NCBI RefSeq assembly: GCF_000429685.1
Contig: NZ_AUCI01000018.1
Location: 1 to 64,000 of the forward strand
Direction of reading: 5' to 3'
From: Salibacterium aidingense DSM 18341
Lineage (GTDB): Bacteria > Bacillota > Bacilli > Bacillales > Marinococcaceae
DNA length: 64,000 nucleotides
This document shows, in pieces, positions 41,805-50,507 of this stretch. Both the position numbers and the translations under genes were made by a program. Every line of letters starts with the position of its first letter. Position 1 is the first letter of the stretch. The notes under the pieces are model-generated. The model was not told where the DNA came from, ran no database searches, and saw only the letters and a program-made list of their open reading frames with translations.

Positions 41805-42623
41805 TTATTCTGTTACTTCCACAAGGCGTTTGATCCGTGCCTCCAGTTCAATCAGGGAAAATGGTTTGGTAATATATTCTGCTGCTCCGTATTCAAAAGT
41901 TCGTTTAATGTCTTCTTCCAGTTGTTTATTTGTCAGCACCATGATTTCGGAGTGACCTTTCGTTTGTTTATCAATATTCTTAATCTGATTTATAAATTGA
42001 TATCCCCCGATACCGGATAAATTAATTTCTGTGATAACTAAATCAGGAAGCAGATTTTGATACTGTTCGAGTCCATGCTTTCCATCTGTTGCAGCATGAA
42101 CGATATAACCCTTGCGCTGTAGATAATTCGTCAAAAGATGAACAATACTGTTATCATGGTCTACAATCAAAACAGATTTCTTATCTGTTTTCTGTATGGT
42201 TTCGTTGTCAAATACGCGGATTTCTTGTTTATTCGTTTGTTCAATCATCATTTCATTAATCATACGGGAGAGCATCTGTTCTGCATGATCACTGTTTTCA
42301 GGAAAATTCCCTACAACCATTTCTCCCATCAGCCGGTCTTTTTCTTCTAAAAAGTCTTTCACATGTAAGGCGTAAAAGTGGGTATAACCAAGGTCGCAGT
42401 CATCCAGCAGCAAACCGAGAATATGATGCTCTGTGTCATAGTTTACTTGGAAGGCCGTAGCAGGTTCTTCTTTTTCCAAATGTGTTATTAACGAGTGGAT
42501 GCCCTTCTGGTCGAGTGCCGCATGGGCAATAATTAGTCCGCAGGGCAGGTTACTTGCTTGATAGTAATGAAGAAAATGCTTGAAAGATTGAATGATACTA
42601 GAATTCATACGTGTTTCTGTCAT
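41805..42623 (-). CDS. Pseudo-response regulator with C-terminal receiver and degenerate GGDEF-like N-terminus
   Basis: A 272-residue protein. The C-terminal receiver domain (about 148-270) begins VLIVDHDNS and keeps the conserved Lys in YITKPFSL, but the phosphorylation Asp is replaced by Glu199 (LVITEINLSG), and one of the acidic pair is His156. It probably cannot be phosphorylated and may be locked in an active-like state. The N-terminal 130 residues have the secondary-structure rhythm of a GGDEF domain (IIAHAALDQ ... GEMVVGNFPENSDHAEQML) without its catalytic motif; that reading is tentative. The ATG at 42623 follows AAGGAGGG. It lies 19 bases after the GT2 synthase gene and may control the synthase. 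Confidence 0.75.
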   Translation of the reverse strand: MTETRMNSSIIQSFKHFLHYYQASNLPCGLIIAHAALDQKGIHSLITHLEKEEPATAFQVNYDTEHHILGLLLDDCDLGYTHFYALHVKDFLEEKDRLMGEMVVGNFPENSDHAEQMLSRMINEMMIEQTNKQEIRVFDNETIQKTDKKSVLIVDHDNSIVHLLTNYLQRKGYIVHAATDGKHGLEQYQNLLPDLVITEINLSGIGGYQFINQIKNIDKQTKGHSEIMVLTNKQLEEDIKRTFEYGAAEYITKPFSLIELEARIKRLVEVTE

Positions 42624-42642
42624 TTCGGAACCCTCCTTAGTG

Positions 42643-44073
42643 TTATGCAGCTTCTTCTTTCTCCTCATCCTCATTCCAGCTGGTTCTAGTCATCGTTCCC
42701 CATGAATTGTTTTTGCGGAAAAATTGAATGTGTCCCATAAATCTCCATAGGATGCCAAGCTGCCGGTATCCAAAGAACATTAAAATGGTATAGAGTACCA
42801 TCTTGAAGTAATCCCTGATCCTTGGGAAGCGCCGGAATGCCAATTCTTCGATCAATAAAGAACCCAATCCAAGCAACGTTCCATACAGTACATTAATGAG
42901 CATGAAGACGGCTACGATCTTCCATCCAGTCATATCTATCAAACTATAGCCAACAAGAGCTAGAAAACCAGTGATTCTAAAATAGGGGCTTAATGTTTCA
43001 AATATGATGTTGTAAGGGATGGTGAGCCAGCCCATTACTTTATATCTGGGACGCATAAACATACGCGTTCCTAATTCCAGCATATTTTTTAAATTGCCTC
43101 TGCCCCAGCGTTTTCGCTGACTACCAAGGATCTTGAAAGTGTCAGGTGCCTGCGTCCAGCATACGGCATCCGGGCAGAAGTCGATTTGATAAGGAAGGTT
43201 ATGATCCAGCATGTATCGGTGCAGTTTGATAATAATATTCATGTCTTCGCCGGGGTACCCACCGCGATAACCCCCGACTTTGATAATGTAGTCTTTTCTG
43301 AAAACGCCAAAAGCTCCGGATACGATGATTAACCCATTAATATCACTCCAGCCGATTCTGCCTCCCAGAAAGGCTTTTATATATTCCACGGTTTGAAGCA
43401 TAGGTAATAATTTTTTGGGAAGTCTGACTTTCTGCACCATCCCGTTGGAAATTCTGCATCCGTTGGCAATTCTGACATTTCCCCCGATGGCTACATATTC
43501 CTCCGGGTTCTCCATATACTTTCTCGCAATTCGAATCAAAGCATCGTTTTCCAGCAGCGAATCCGCATCAATAGATGAAACAAGCGAGTAGTGGGAGAAG
43601 TTAATCCCAGCGTTCAAGGAATCCGCTTTTCCGCCATTTTCTTTATCAATGAGGTAAAGGTTAGGAAATTCAGGATTATAATAGACTCCTCTCACCTCTG
43701 CTGTAGACAGTGTGTTCTGCTCTACGGGGGTAGGCTTATAATAATTTAAGCGGAATTCATCTATTAAAACTTTTGATGTGTTATCTCCGGATCCGTCGTT
43801 AACTACAATCACTTCGTGGGCGGGATAATGCAGAGCCAGCAGCGACTGGACGTTTTCTTTAATAGTCAGCTCTTCATTAAATGCCGGTACGAGAATGGAG
43901 ATAGGCGGCATGTGTTTAGAGCCTGAAAGAAATTCATATTTGGAATAGAATGTTTCCTTCATAATCCGGGTTATTTTTCTGAAGGAAAACATGATAATTC
44001 CAAAATAAATGGTATTAATCACAATCACGTAATACATGGCAAATATCCCATAAACTAGCAGAAAATCTCTCAC
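42643..44073 (-). CDS. Processive family 2 glycosyltransferase, probable polysaccharide synthase
   Basis: A 476-residue membrane glycosyltransferase. N-terminal helix at about 5-28, then the GT2 catalytic domain with the D, DxD, D, QxxRW set of processive synthases: VVNDGSGD, SSIDADS, PGEDMN and SQRKRW. Several C-terminal helices follow (about 345-460), which make the export channel in hyaluronan, cellulose and PNAG synthases. The NGGKADSLNAG loop is also typical. It would polymerise UDP-activated sugars made by the same operon. It uses a GTG start with an AAGGAA site. The exact polymer cannot be read from sequence. Confidence 0.9.
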   Translation of the reverse strand: MRDFLLVYGIFAMYYVIVINTIYFGIIMFSFRKITRIMKETFYSKYEFLSGSKHMPPISILVPAFNEELTIKENVQSLLALHYPAHEVIVVNDGSGDNTSKVLIDEFRLNYYKPTPVEQNTLSTAEVRGVYYNPEFPNLYLIDKENGGKADSLNAGINFSHYSLVSSIDADSLLENDALIRIARKYMENPEEYVAIGGNVRIANGCRISNGMVQKVRLPKKLLPMLQTVEYIKAFLGGRIGWSDINGLIIVSGAFGVFRKDYIIKVGGYRGGYPGEDMNIIIKLHRYMLDHNLPYQIDFCPDAVCWTQAPDTFKILGSQRKRWGRGNLKNMLELGTRMFMRPRYKVMGWLTIPYNIIFETLSPYFRITGFLALVGYSLIDMTGWKIVAVFMLINVLYGTLLGLGSLLIEELAFRRFPRIRDYFKMVLYTILMFFGYRQLGILWRFMGHIQFFRKNNSWGTMTRTSWNEDEEKEEAA

Positions 44074-44088
44074 TATCGTTCCTTCTTT

Positions 44089-45255
44089 CTATAGAGCCTT
44101 GGTCAATTCATGATTTTTTCCAAAGTATTTCTGATAAATAAATACATTGTGGTTGTATTCCGTAATATCATTGACTTGAGAAAAGCCATGGATGGTTTGT
44201 TTTAACTTCTCATGAATATATTCTTCAGCTGGTTCTTTTCCTTGTTCGCCGTGGAGTCCGGCGGCTATCTCGCAGAGAATTTCAAATCCTTGCTCTCCCA
44301 ATCGCGCCAGGCTTTTTGCACTGGTACGGGCAACAATCCAATGAGATTCCTGCATTCGTTCTTTTAATAGTTCCGTATATTGGACAAGCCCGGCATAACC
44401 AATCCAATCGGCAAACAGATTACGAATCTCCCAATCTGGAGATTGGAGATAGTGGTGGATGTCCTTTTCCGTTAAGTCCATAGCAGCCATACGTAGTTGT
44501 AAGGCAAGAATCTTCGTTTCCTTATCCTCCGACTGGACAAAGGATTGAACAATTTCCGGCAGCTCTTGATCTACCTGGTCCTGAAGTCCAATCAGCCCGA
44601 TTTTATTTAGTTTCGGGTGAGTTTCATAAAGAAAGTCGACGTACACCGGCCTTATATCTAAAGAAGATTCTTTAGAGATGTCTGCAATCAAATGGAGATG
44701 CTGTTTTCCATTGTTCACAAGATATTGAATGAGATGTTTTATTTCCTCCGGGTTTTCTGAGGTTTGAGCTATCGAGCGGGCGATGATATAAACGGAAGAA
44801 TCAAAATTACTGCGATGTAACATAGAGATTAATTGAGATGTCGCCCCATGGTCTCGAAGGATTCCGAGGTGGTACGCAGCATCAAGACGAACCATGGACC
44901 ATGGGCTTTGCAGCCGCTTTTTGTTATATTGATTCAATCCAATGTCTTCGCATAACGTAAGCAGTTTTTCTCGGTGAACTCCTTTCAACCGCTCGACCCA
45001 TGGCAATAATGTATTTTGCAGCACCTTCTTTTCAAAAGGGGACAGTGTTTTTACAGGCGGTCTCAAAATGGCCTGATTATCTAATTGAACCTGAAGATAA
45101 TGAAGATAGCTATGGAAATCAGCCAGGCACTTTTCTTCTTTTTTAGCGCTTATTTTCTTACTCACCTTGATACTTAACGTAAGAAACATAAAGATTATCA
45201 TTAGGATGAGTAAGATTGCTATCATCCAATAAGCAGCCTGCAAGTTAATAAACAA
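44089..45255 (-). CDS. Membrane-anchored HEAT-repeat protein
   Basis: A 388-residue protein with one N-terminal membrane helix (about residues 8-29) and a long helical cytoplasmic part. Repeats of HEAT/PBS-lyase type are visible, for example SPWSMVRLDAAYHLGILRD and SPDWEIRNLFADWIGYAG, and ESHWIVARTSAKSLARLG. HEAT arrays are protein-binding scaffolds, so it may assemble the synthase complex. The start is TTG, eight bases after GGAGGG. It is 15 bases before the GT2 gene and 17 after the lipoprotein gene, well inside the operon. Confidence 0.8.
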   Translation of the reverse strand: MFINLQAAYWMIAILLILMIIFMFLTLSIKVSKKISAKKEEKCLADFHSYLHYLQVQLDNQAILRPPVKTLSPFEKKVLQNTLLPWVERLKGVHREKLLTLCEDIGLNQYNKKRLQSPWSMVRLDAAYHLGILRDHGATSQLISMLHRSNFDSSVYIIARSIAQTSENPEEIKHLIQYLVNNGKQHLHLIADISKESSLDIRPVYVDFLYETHPKLNKIGLIGLQDQVDQELPEIVQSFVQSEDKETKILALQLRMAAMDLTEKDIHHYLQSPDWEIRNLFADWIGYAGLVQYTELLKERMQESHWIVARTSAKSLARLGEQGFEILCEIAAGLHGEQGKEPAEEYIHEKLKQTIHGFSQVNDITEYNHNVFIYQKYFGKNHELTKAL

Positions 45256-45272
45256 AGGTGATCCCTCCCTCC

Positions 45273-47417
45273 TTAATCTTCGATGTTCTTGAAGACGTCT
45301 TGCACGATATAGTAGCTTTGTTTCAACTGTTCATCATATTCTACCTGCTGCCAGTCCGCCCAGTCATAAAGCGGATAGTCTTGTACGGAAATAGGGGAGG
45401 ATTGATTTTCTAATCCGTGCACCGTATCTGAATTATCAACGGTCCATGGAACGAACCGGATCCCTTTAGTATTTTCAGCAGGCATTTGCTGCGCTGTGTC
45501 TTTTACAGGGCCGTAACTCACCACCTCCTTGGTACTGGGATCTGTGAAACCAAGCAACGCCCACGGAATTTTCATTTCAACGACTTTGCCTTGATAGGCC
45601 CAGGAAGCCCGGGAATTCGGAGAGGAAGAGGCCTGTTCCATGCTGCCCGCCGACACTTCCTTAAAGGGGAGGACTTCATTGGACTCAGGAAGTTCCAGCT
45701 CATGACTCACGGCAAGCTGCCAGGGGTTCATGGTATCCTCTTGAACATCGCCGGCCTTGCTGCCGTACAACCTCTGATGAACATCATAGCTTGGGGCGAT
45801 TAGAATCCCGCTCTCGGTTTCTTCTCCCAGCCGAACCACGGTCTCCAATCCTTCATCCAAACGTCTTCCCTGTAGAAAATCTGGATCTTCGATTCCTCCG
45901 GCAATGGTATGGGCACCAAGATAGAAGGTGTCAGTTGACAAATCGGTTGATTCGGGAAGACGGGCAGCAGCATAGATATATCCTTCGTCTTTGGTTACCA
46001 TCAAATCCGTCAGGGGAGTGGAAAGCCTTTCGATTTCGCTCTCCTCCAAGCTTTCCCAATCTTCCACTGATCCATCTATAGTGAGCTCCTCATGTTTACT
46101 TGGATACATTCCCAGCAGACCGTAGGACGTTTCTGCCGATAACGCATTGAACCAGTAAGGCTGCCGTCCTGGATTTTCGAAAGGCATCGTATTCCAGGTT
46201 TTTTTGAACCACTCATCCTGCCATGTAAAAACGATAGCGCCGGCATAATCTTCCTGATGGATATGCTGCAGCATATCAGCGTTGTGTTGTCCCTGTTCTG
46301 TTTCCGTGTGGCCTCCCTGATCCCTGCCAAGCGGCCCCGGGTGGGCGTTCCCGCGGGAAGAAGGAACCCCGAACTCTGTGATCATTACCGGCATATCCTG
46401 ATGATAGTTTTTAAGCTCCTGCAGGTAGCCCTTATATGTATCAATTTGCCCCTCCTCATTTTTGACATCATCATACTTATCCGTGATTCTTAAGAAATCC
46501 GGGTAATAAGGATAAGCGTGAAAAGAAGCAAAATAACCGGCTTCTCCCCTTTTTCTTTGAATATTCGTCGCATCAACACTCACGGCATCCTCCATCGCGA
46601 GCGGCTCCTTTGGATGAGTAAGTGGGTCCGTCGTTATCCAATTAGTAAAGGTGACCGGGTGCTGCCAGCCTGTTTTTTTCTCATTTTCAGCTGTGTAATT
46701 CATAAGTTCAGCCAGCCAGCTTTCAAATGCTGAAGCGTCCGGAGAAGTTTGAAAAAAACTGCCGTCGAAATCCGTATTGTTGTGCTGCTTATTTGTATTT
46801 TCCACCACCTCAGGATCCCACTCTGTCCCAAGATGCCAGGCTGCCAGGTAAGGGCTGGCATCTGCAGAATATTTTCCGCTGGCTTTTCCATCTTCAGGCG
46901 GCAGGACGGCGTCTCCGTTAATGGCATCAATCGCGCGGGATATTTCTTCTTTGAATTGCTTGGTTACTTCATTGGATTTGGCGTCCTTTGTCTCCGCTAG
47001 TTTGTTCACCGGTGACCAAACTCCCTGCATAAAGTAGAGTGGGTTGTCCGGATTGTTTTGATTGTGCTCTACTAAAGCTTCGTAAAATTCTGGTTCGTGA
47101 ATGGTATAAATTCGAATCGTATTAGCACCCAATTGTTGAATGCTATCGAACCAGCGAAGGTAATCTTCTTTTTTGATGGAGAGCTCCCCCGGAAAATGTC
47201 CAGGTAACGCTGCTCCTAAATTAACTCCTTTTACAAAAAAGGGATCCCAGCTGTTTTTCTCGTAAATTTCGAGCTGATTTTCATTGGTCCGGAATTTAAT
47301 TTGAGATCCATCATCCATTTGTTTGCTTTCTGCCTCTTTCAAGGTTTCAGATGATTCACACCCTCCAAGTACTAGAAGCAAAAGGAGTATTCGAAGCGCG
47401 AAACCATTTCCATTCAT
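45273..47417 (-). CDS. Glycoside-hydrolase-like lipoprotein, first gene of polysaccharide operon
   Basis: A 714-residue lipoprotein; the signal peptide ends LVLGGC (Cys19). A TIM-barrel domain of clan GH-A character fills about residues 35-430: FVKGVNLGAALPG and ANTIRIYTIHEPEFY at the start, a possible acid/base Glu in HLGTEWDPEV and a possible nucleophile Glu in MITEFGVPSS. A beta-rich C-terminal domain (about 455-700, LTIDGSVEDWESL ...) resembles CBM9-like carbohydrate-binding modules. It probably acts on the polymer outside the membrane, as a processing or trimming enzyme. It has a GGAGGGGG site and leads the nine-gene operon. Confidence 0.8.
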   Translation of the reverse strand: MNGNGFALRILLLLLVLGGCESSETLKEAESKQMDDGSQIKFRTNENQLEIYEKNSWDPFFVKGVNLGAALPGHFPGELSIKKEDYLRWFDSIQQLGANTIRIYTIHEPEFYEALVEHNQNNPDNPLYFMQGVWSPVNKLAETKDAKSNEVTKQFKEEISRAIDAINGDAVLPPEDGKASGKYSADASPYLAAWHLGTEWDPEVVENTNKQHNNTDFDGSFFQTSPDASAFESWLAELMNYTAENEKKTGWQHPVTFTNWITTDPLTHPKEPLAMEDAVSVDATNIQRKRGEAGYFASFHAYPYYPDFLRITDKYDDVKNEEGQIDTYKGYLQELKNYHQDMPVMITEFGVPSSRGNAHPGPLGRDQGGHTETEQGQHNADMLQHIHQEDYAGAIVFTWQDEWFKKTWNTMPFENPGRQPYWFNALSAETSYGLLGMYPSKHEELTIDGSVEDWESLEESEIERLSTPLTDLMVTKDEGYIYAAARLPESTDLSTDTFYLGAHTIAGGIEDPDFLQGRRLDEGLETVVRLGEETESGILIAPSYDVHQRLYGSKAGDVQEDTMNPWQLAVSHELELPESNEVLPFKEVSAGSMEQASSSPNSRASWAYQGKVVEMKIPWALLGFTDPSTKEVVSYGPVKDTAQQMPAENTKGIRFVPWTVDNSDTVHGLENQSSPISVQDYPLYDWADWQQVEYDEQLKQSYYIVQDVFKNIED

Positions 47418-47798
47418 CCTTCCGACCCCCTCCTTACAGCATCTATTTTTGCCTTAATGAAAACTACTTTCCTTGTTGAAAATTGTTGAAAATTTAAGGT
47501 CTCCATGATTAAATAGTGTTGTGCTTTGTCCTCCACGTTTTTAACGCTAACATGAGGGGTTTCCTTCTTCATCGAAAACTGTATTTCGGAGGTGCGAATT
47601 TTTCTTTCGGGACCCCCGGGTCATGCTTCGACAGAAAGCATTGTTTTTGTTTGGCGAATGATTAGGCCAAGACGCTGAAAGCCGTATGACTGCTGGAGAA
47701 TATCAATGTCGAAAAATCCGCAGGGAGTATTGCGGAACCCCCTGGAAACCCCCGGGCTATTACCCGGGAAATGTAGTAAAAAAATGGGAGGATTAGAA
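47418..47798. other. Divergent promoter and leader region of the polysaccharide genes
   Basis: A 381-base gap between divergent genes. It has several GC-rich dyads unlike the surrounding AT-rich spacers: GACCC/GGGTC at about 47610-47621, TCCGCA/TTGCGGA at 47717-47736 and CCCGGG-CTATTA-CCCGGG at 47751-47768. The last two would lie in the leader RNA of the gene at 47799. A TTGCGG at 47730-47735 equals half of a ComA box, but the second half does not match. No known riboswitch signature was recognised. Confidence 0.45.
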
Positions 47799-49487
47799 AT
47801 GAAGAAAAAGTTATTATTCTTTCTGCTTACTGTCACTGCCTTTTTATTTCTAACAGGATTTTCTGATTCCGAAGAGTCCAAAAAGGCAATGTGGGTAGAG
47901 AACACAGATTTAAGTGAAAACAGAGAATCGATTCTGACAAAAGCAGAGGAAAATGATGTCAACGTATTGTATGTGAAGATGGAGGAAGAAACCTCTTCAG
48001 CTGCTTATTCCGATCTTATTCGTGGAGCAGATGAAAAGGAAATCGAAGTTCATGCTTTGGGAGGAGAGCCTGCATGGGCTCTGGCGGAAAACGAGCAGCA
48101 AATCCTTGATTTTATAGAACGGGTAAATAACTATAATGAAGGGGCGGCAGAAGAAGAGAAATTTCAAGGCATACACTTTAAAATACAGCCCCAGTATCTT
48201 CCGGAATGGTATGAAGATAAAAGTACTGTCTTAAAGGAATGGAAAGATAATCTGAGCACGGCGTTGGATACCTTTTCGGAAGATACCCCGCTCGAAATTA
48301 GCAGTTCCATCCCTTTCTGGTTAGATGAAATGGACACGCCTGGCGAGACGGACACTCCCTTTAGTACATGGCTGATTCGTCATTTTGATCATACGACGAT
48401 TCTGGCCTACCGTGATACATTGGAAGGTCCTAACGGCATTGTTAGTCTCACAGAAAATGAATTTGAAGCAGCTGATAGCTTAAATAAACAAATTTTAGTT
48501 GGAGTCACCATGGCGGATACGGGCCAGGATCACACCACTTTTTTTGAAGAAGGGACAGCGGACATGGATATGCACCTTAACCTGGTGGATAAACACCTTG
48601 GGGCGTATGATTCCTATAAAGGAACGGCGGTAGATGATTTTTCAAGCATGGAACAACAGGAAGACCAGGCTTCTGCGCCGCCGGAAGAAAATAAAAGCTA
48701 TCGGGGGACCTATATCTGGGAAGCGGAGACACTGATCAACGAAAAAGACAGTATTATTGAATTTGCCAAGGAGAAAAATATTAATCTTCTGTATACACGC
48801 TTGGATCTGACCCGTCCTCACAGTGCTTATTCAGACTTCGTGGAAAAGGCAAATGCCGAGGGTATTGAAGTGCACGCCATGGGAGGCCATCCTTCCTGGG
48901 CCCTGAAAGAAGAAGAGTCCCGGATGCTCGACCTCGTGGATTATGTGAAAACGTATAATGATTCGGTGGAGGAGGGTCAGAAGTTTTCGGGGATTCATCT
49001 CGATATCGAACCGTATACCCAACCATCATGGGCAGAAAACCAACAGGATATTCTTTCTCAATGGATGGATAATATCGAGTTATTTGTGAACGAAACCAAG
49101 CGCGAATCCAATTTGGAAGCCAGTATGGATCTTGCTATGTGGTTTGATAATACAGAAACGCCGGGTCAACCTGATACTCCTTTTAACGAATGGGTCATCG
49201 ACAAAATGGATCATACCTCTGTGATGGCGTTTCGAGATAAGGCGGAAGGATCCGGAGGTATTCTGGATATGGCCCAAAATGAAGTGGACTATGCGGAAAG
49301 TATCGACAAAGACGTTATTATTTCGGTGGAGATGAAAGAAAATAAAGCGAATCCCCACATTTCCTTTCATGACGAAGGAGAAGCTGTCATGGAGGAAGAG
49401 CTCGACCTTGTAGATGAGGAGTTACAATCCTATTCCTCCTACCAGGGCTATATTGTTCATGCTTACCGATATTGGAAAAACCAATAA
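47799..49487 (+). CDS. Secreted protein with two tandem TIM-barrel-like domains, first one degenerate
   Basis: A 562-residue exported protein; signal peptide LLFFLLTVTAFLFLTGFS at residues 5-22. Two homologous domains follow (about 28-290 and 310-562), both related to the outside domain of the protein at 36431. In the second domain the motif GIHLDIEPYTQPSW keeps Asp402 and Glu404, while in the first it reads GIHFKIQPQYLPEW, so Asp and Glu are Lys128 and Gln130. The first domain is therefore probably a non-catalytic binding copy. No named family was recognised. It is divergent from the polysaccharide operon and ends near comA. The ATG at 47799 follows GGGAGGA. Confidence 0.78.
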   Translation: MKKKLLFFLLTVTAFLFLTGFSDSEESKKAMWVENTDLSENRESILTKAEENDVNVLYVKMEEETSSAAYSDLIRGADEKEIEVHALGGEPAWALAENEQQILDFIERVNNYNEGAAEEEKFQGIHFKIQPQYLPEWYEDKSTVLKEWKDNLSTALDTFSEDTPLEISSSIPFWLDEMDTPGETDTPFSTWLIRHFDHTTILAYRDTLEGPNGIVSLTENEFEAADSLNKQILVGVTMADTGQDHTTFFEEGTADMDMHLNLVDKHLGAYDSYKGTAVDDFSSMEQQEDQASAPPEENKSYRGTYIWEAETLINEKDSIIEFAKEKNINLLYTRLDLTRPHSAYSDFVEKANAEGIEVHAMGGHPSWALKEEESRMLDLVDYVKTYNDSVEEGQKFSGIHLDIEPYTQPSWAENQQDILSQWMDNIELFVNETKRESNLEASMDLAMWFDNTETPGQPDTPFNEWVIDKMDHTSVMAFRDKAEGSGGILDMAQNEVDYAESIDKDVIISVEMKENKANPHISFHDEGEAVMEEELDLVDEELQSYSSYQGYIVHAYRYWKNQ

Positions 49488-49831
49488 ACAATATGGAAGG
49501 ACATGGCGGATCCGTTCTCTCGGCGAATGCCACGCGCAACGCAAAGTATGAGGGGGCAGCCACCGTTATTGCAGATAGTGGAAAGGCTATCCTTCATAGA
49601 AACAGGAGGACATTTATTCCGCTATTTCCTCGATTTTTCTCATTTTGGAGGGGGCATCGGACATTTATTCCGTTATGTCCCCTTTTTAGCGTAAAAAAAG
49701 CAGCCCAGAGCCCGAATAGCGGAACAAATGTCCGCCAAGGCTGCCATAGACCGCATATTCTGCCATATAACGGAACAAATGTCCGCGAGGCATTCTTAAA
49801 ACCCAGCGCATCTCCTCCAACGGCAGTTATT
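49488..49831. repeat. Cluster of four 18-bp repeats, two in each orientation
   Basis: GGACATTTATTCCGCTAT at 49608-49625 and GGACATTTATTCCGTTAT at 49659-49676 are followed by the reverse-oriented ATAGCGGAACAAATGTCC at 49716-49733 and ATAACGGAACAAATGTCC at 49767-49784. Spacings are 51, 57 and 51 bases. The inverted pairs can form a large nested hairpin between the secreted-protein gene and comA. An ORF through the region is a chance reading of the repeats. Confidence 0.8.
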
Positions 49832-50494
49832 TTATTCTGCTTCATCCGGAATAATTCCCCATTGTTTTGATTTCAAGACGGCTTCGGCTCTTGTTTTCAC
49901 CTGAAGTTTTTTAAAAATATCCGTCAAATTATATTCAATGGTACGGGGGCTGTTGTAAAAAATACTGGCAATTTCTTTGTTGCTTTTCCCTTTTGCGACT
50001 TCGGTGAGAATTTCCTGTTCCTTGGAATTAATGGATATCTCATGTCCGGCTTCGATGGGGGAGGGTTCAGTTTCTTCTACCCGCACCTCCATTTTTCGTA
50101 ATTGCCGGAGTAAGGAAACCGGTACAACGGCTTTCCCATCTACAGCATAGCGGATGGCCTGAATAAGTTCCTCTCTGGTCGATGTTTTACTGATGAAACC
50201 AGATATTCCTGCTTCCATGAGGCTGTTAAAATACGGTCCTACCTCATGGCCGGTATAAATTAAAACAGGGGCCTCCCGTTCCATCCCACGAACATGTTTC
50301 GTTAACTCAATCCCATTCATTCCTTTCATGCGTAAATCAAATAACATGAGAGAAAAGTCATCCCGATGAAGAATGTCGATGGCTTTTCCTGGACTATCGA
50401 CAATGGTCACTTCCATATCTTCTTCTTTCTCAATCATTAGTTTTGACCCTTCTCCTACGGCTGGATGATCATCGACTAATAAAATGCTGATCAT
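49832..50494 (-). CDS. comA: ComA, quorum-sensing response regulator
   Basis: A 220-residue NarL-type response regulator. The receiver starts LLVDDHPAVGEGSK and has the phosphorylation Asp in LMLFDLRMKGMNG, YTGHEVGPYF and ISKTSTREEL. The DNA-binding domain is at the C-terminus (KGKSNKEIASIFYNSPRTIEY, LTDIFKKLQVKTRAEAVL). These stretches track Bacillus subtilis ComA closely, including DDHPAV.EG, YTG.EV..YF and RTIEY.LT.IF.KL. It should be phosphorylated by ComP and activate density-controlled genes. The GGAGGG site is seven bases before the ATG. It lies 13 bases after comP. Together with comX, comQ and comP the identification is firm. Confidence 0.93.
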   Translation of the reverse strand: MISILLVDDHPAVGEGSKLMIEKEEDMEVTIVDSPGKAIDILHRDDFSLMLFDLRMKGMNGIELTKHVRGMEREAPVLIYTGHEVGPYFNSLMEAGISGFISKTSTREELIQAIRYAVDGKAVVPVSLLRQLRKMEVRVEETEPSPIEAGHEISINSKEQEILTEVAKGKSNKEIASIFYNSPRTIEYNLTDIFKKLQVKTRAEAVLKSKQWGIIPDEAE

Positions 50495-50507
50495 GGCGGT
50501 CCCTCCA

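Noticed and set aside
47717-47736. ComA box
   Set aside because: TTGCGG is present but the required CCGCAA partner four bases later is absent; TCCGCA lies on the wrong side.
47418-47798. Cyclic-di-GMP riboswitch before the secreted protein gene
   Set aside because: The conserved GCAAA-type core and receptor loop of GEMM riboswitches were not found, only GC-rich dyads.
49608-49784. CRISPR array
   Set aside because: Copies are in both orientations, only 18 bases long and without cas genes.
49472-49870. 132-codon open frame on the plus strand
   Set aside because: It translates the 18-bp repeat cluster and overlaps the end of comA; its composition follows the repeats.
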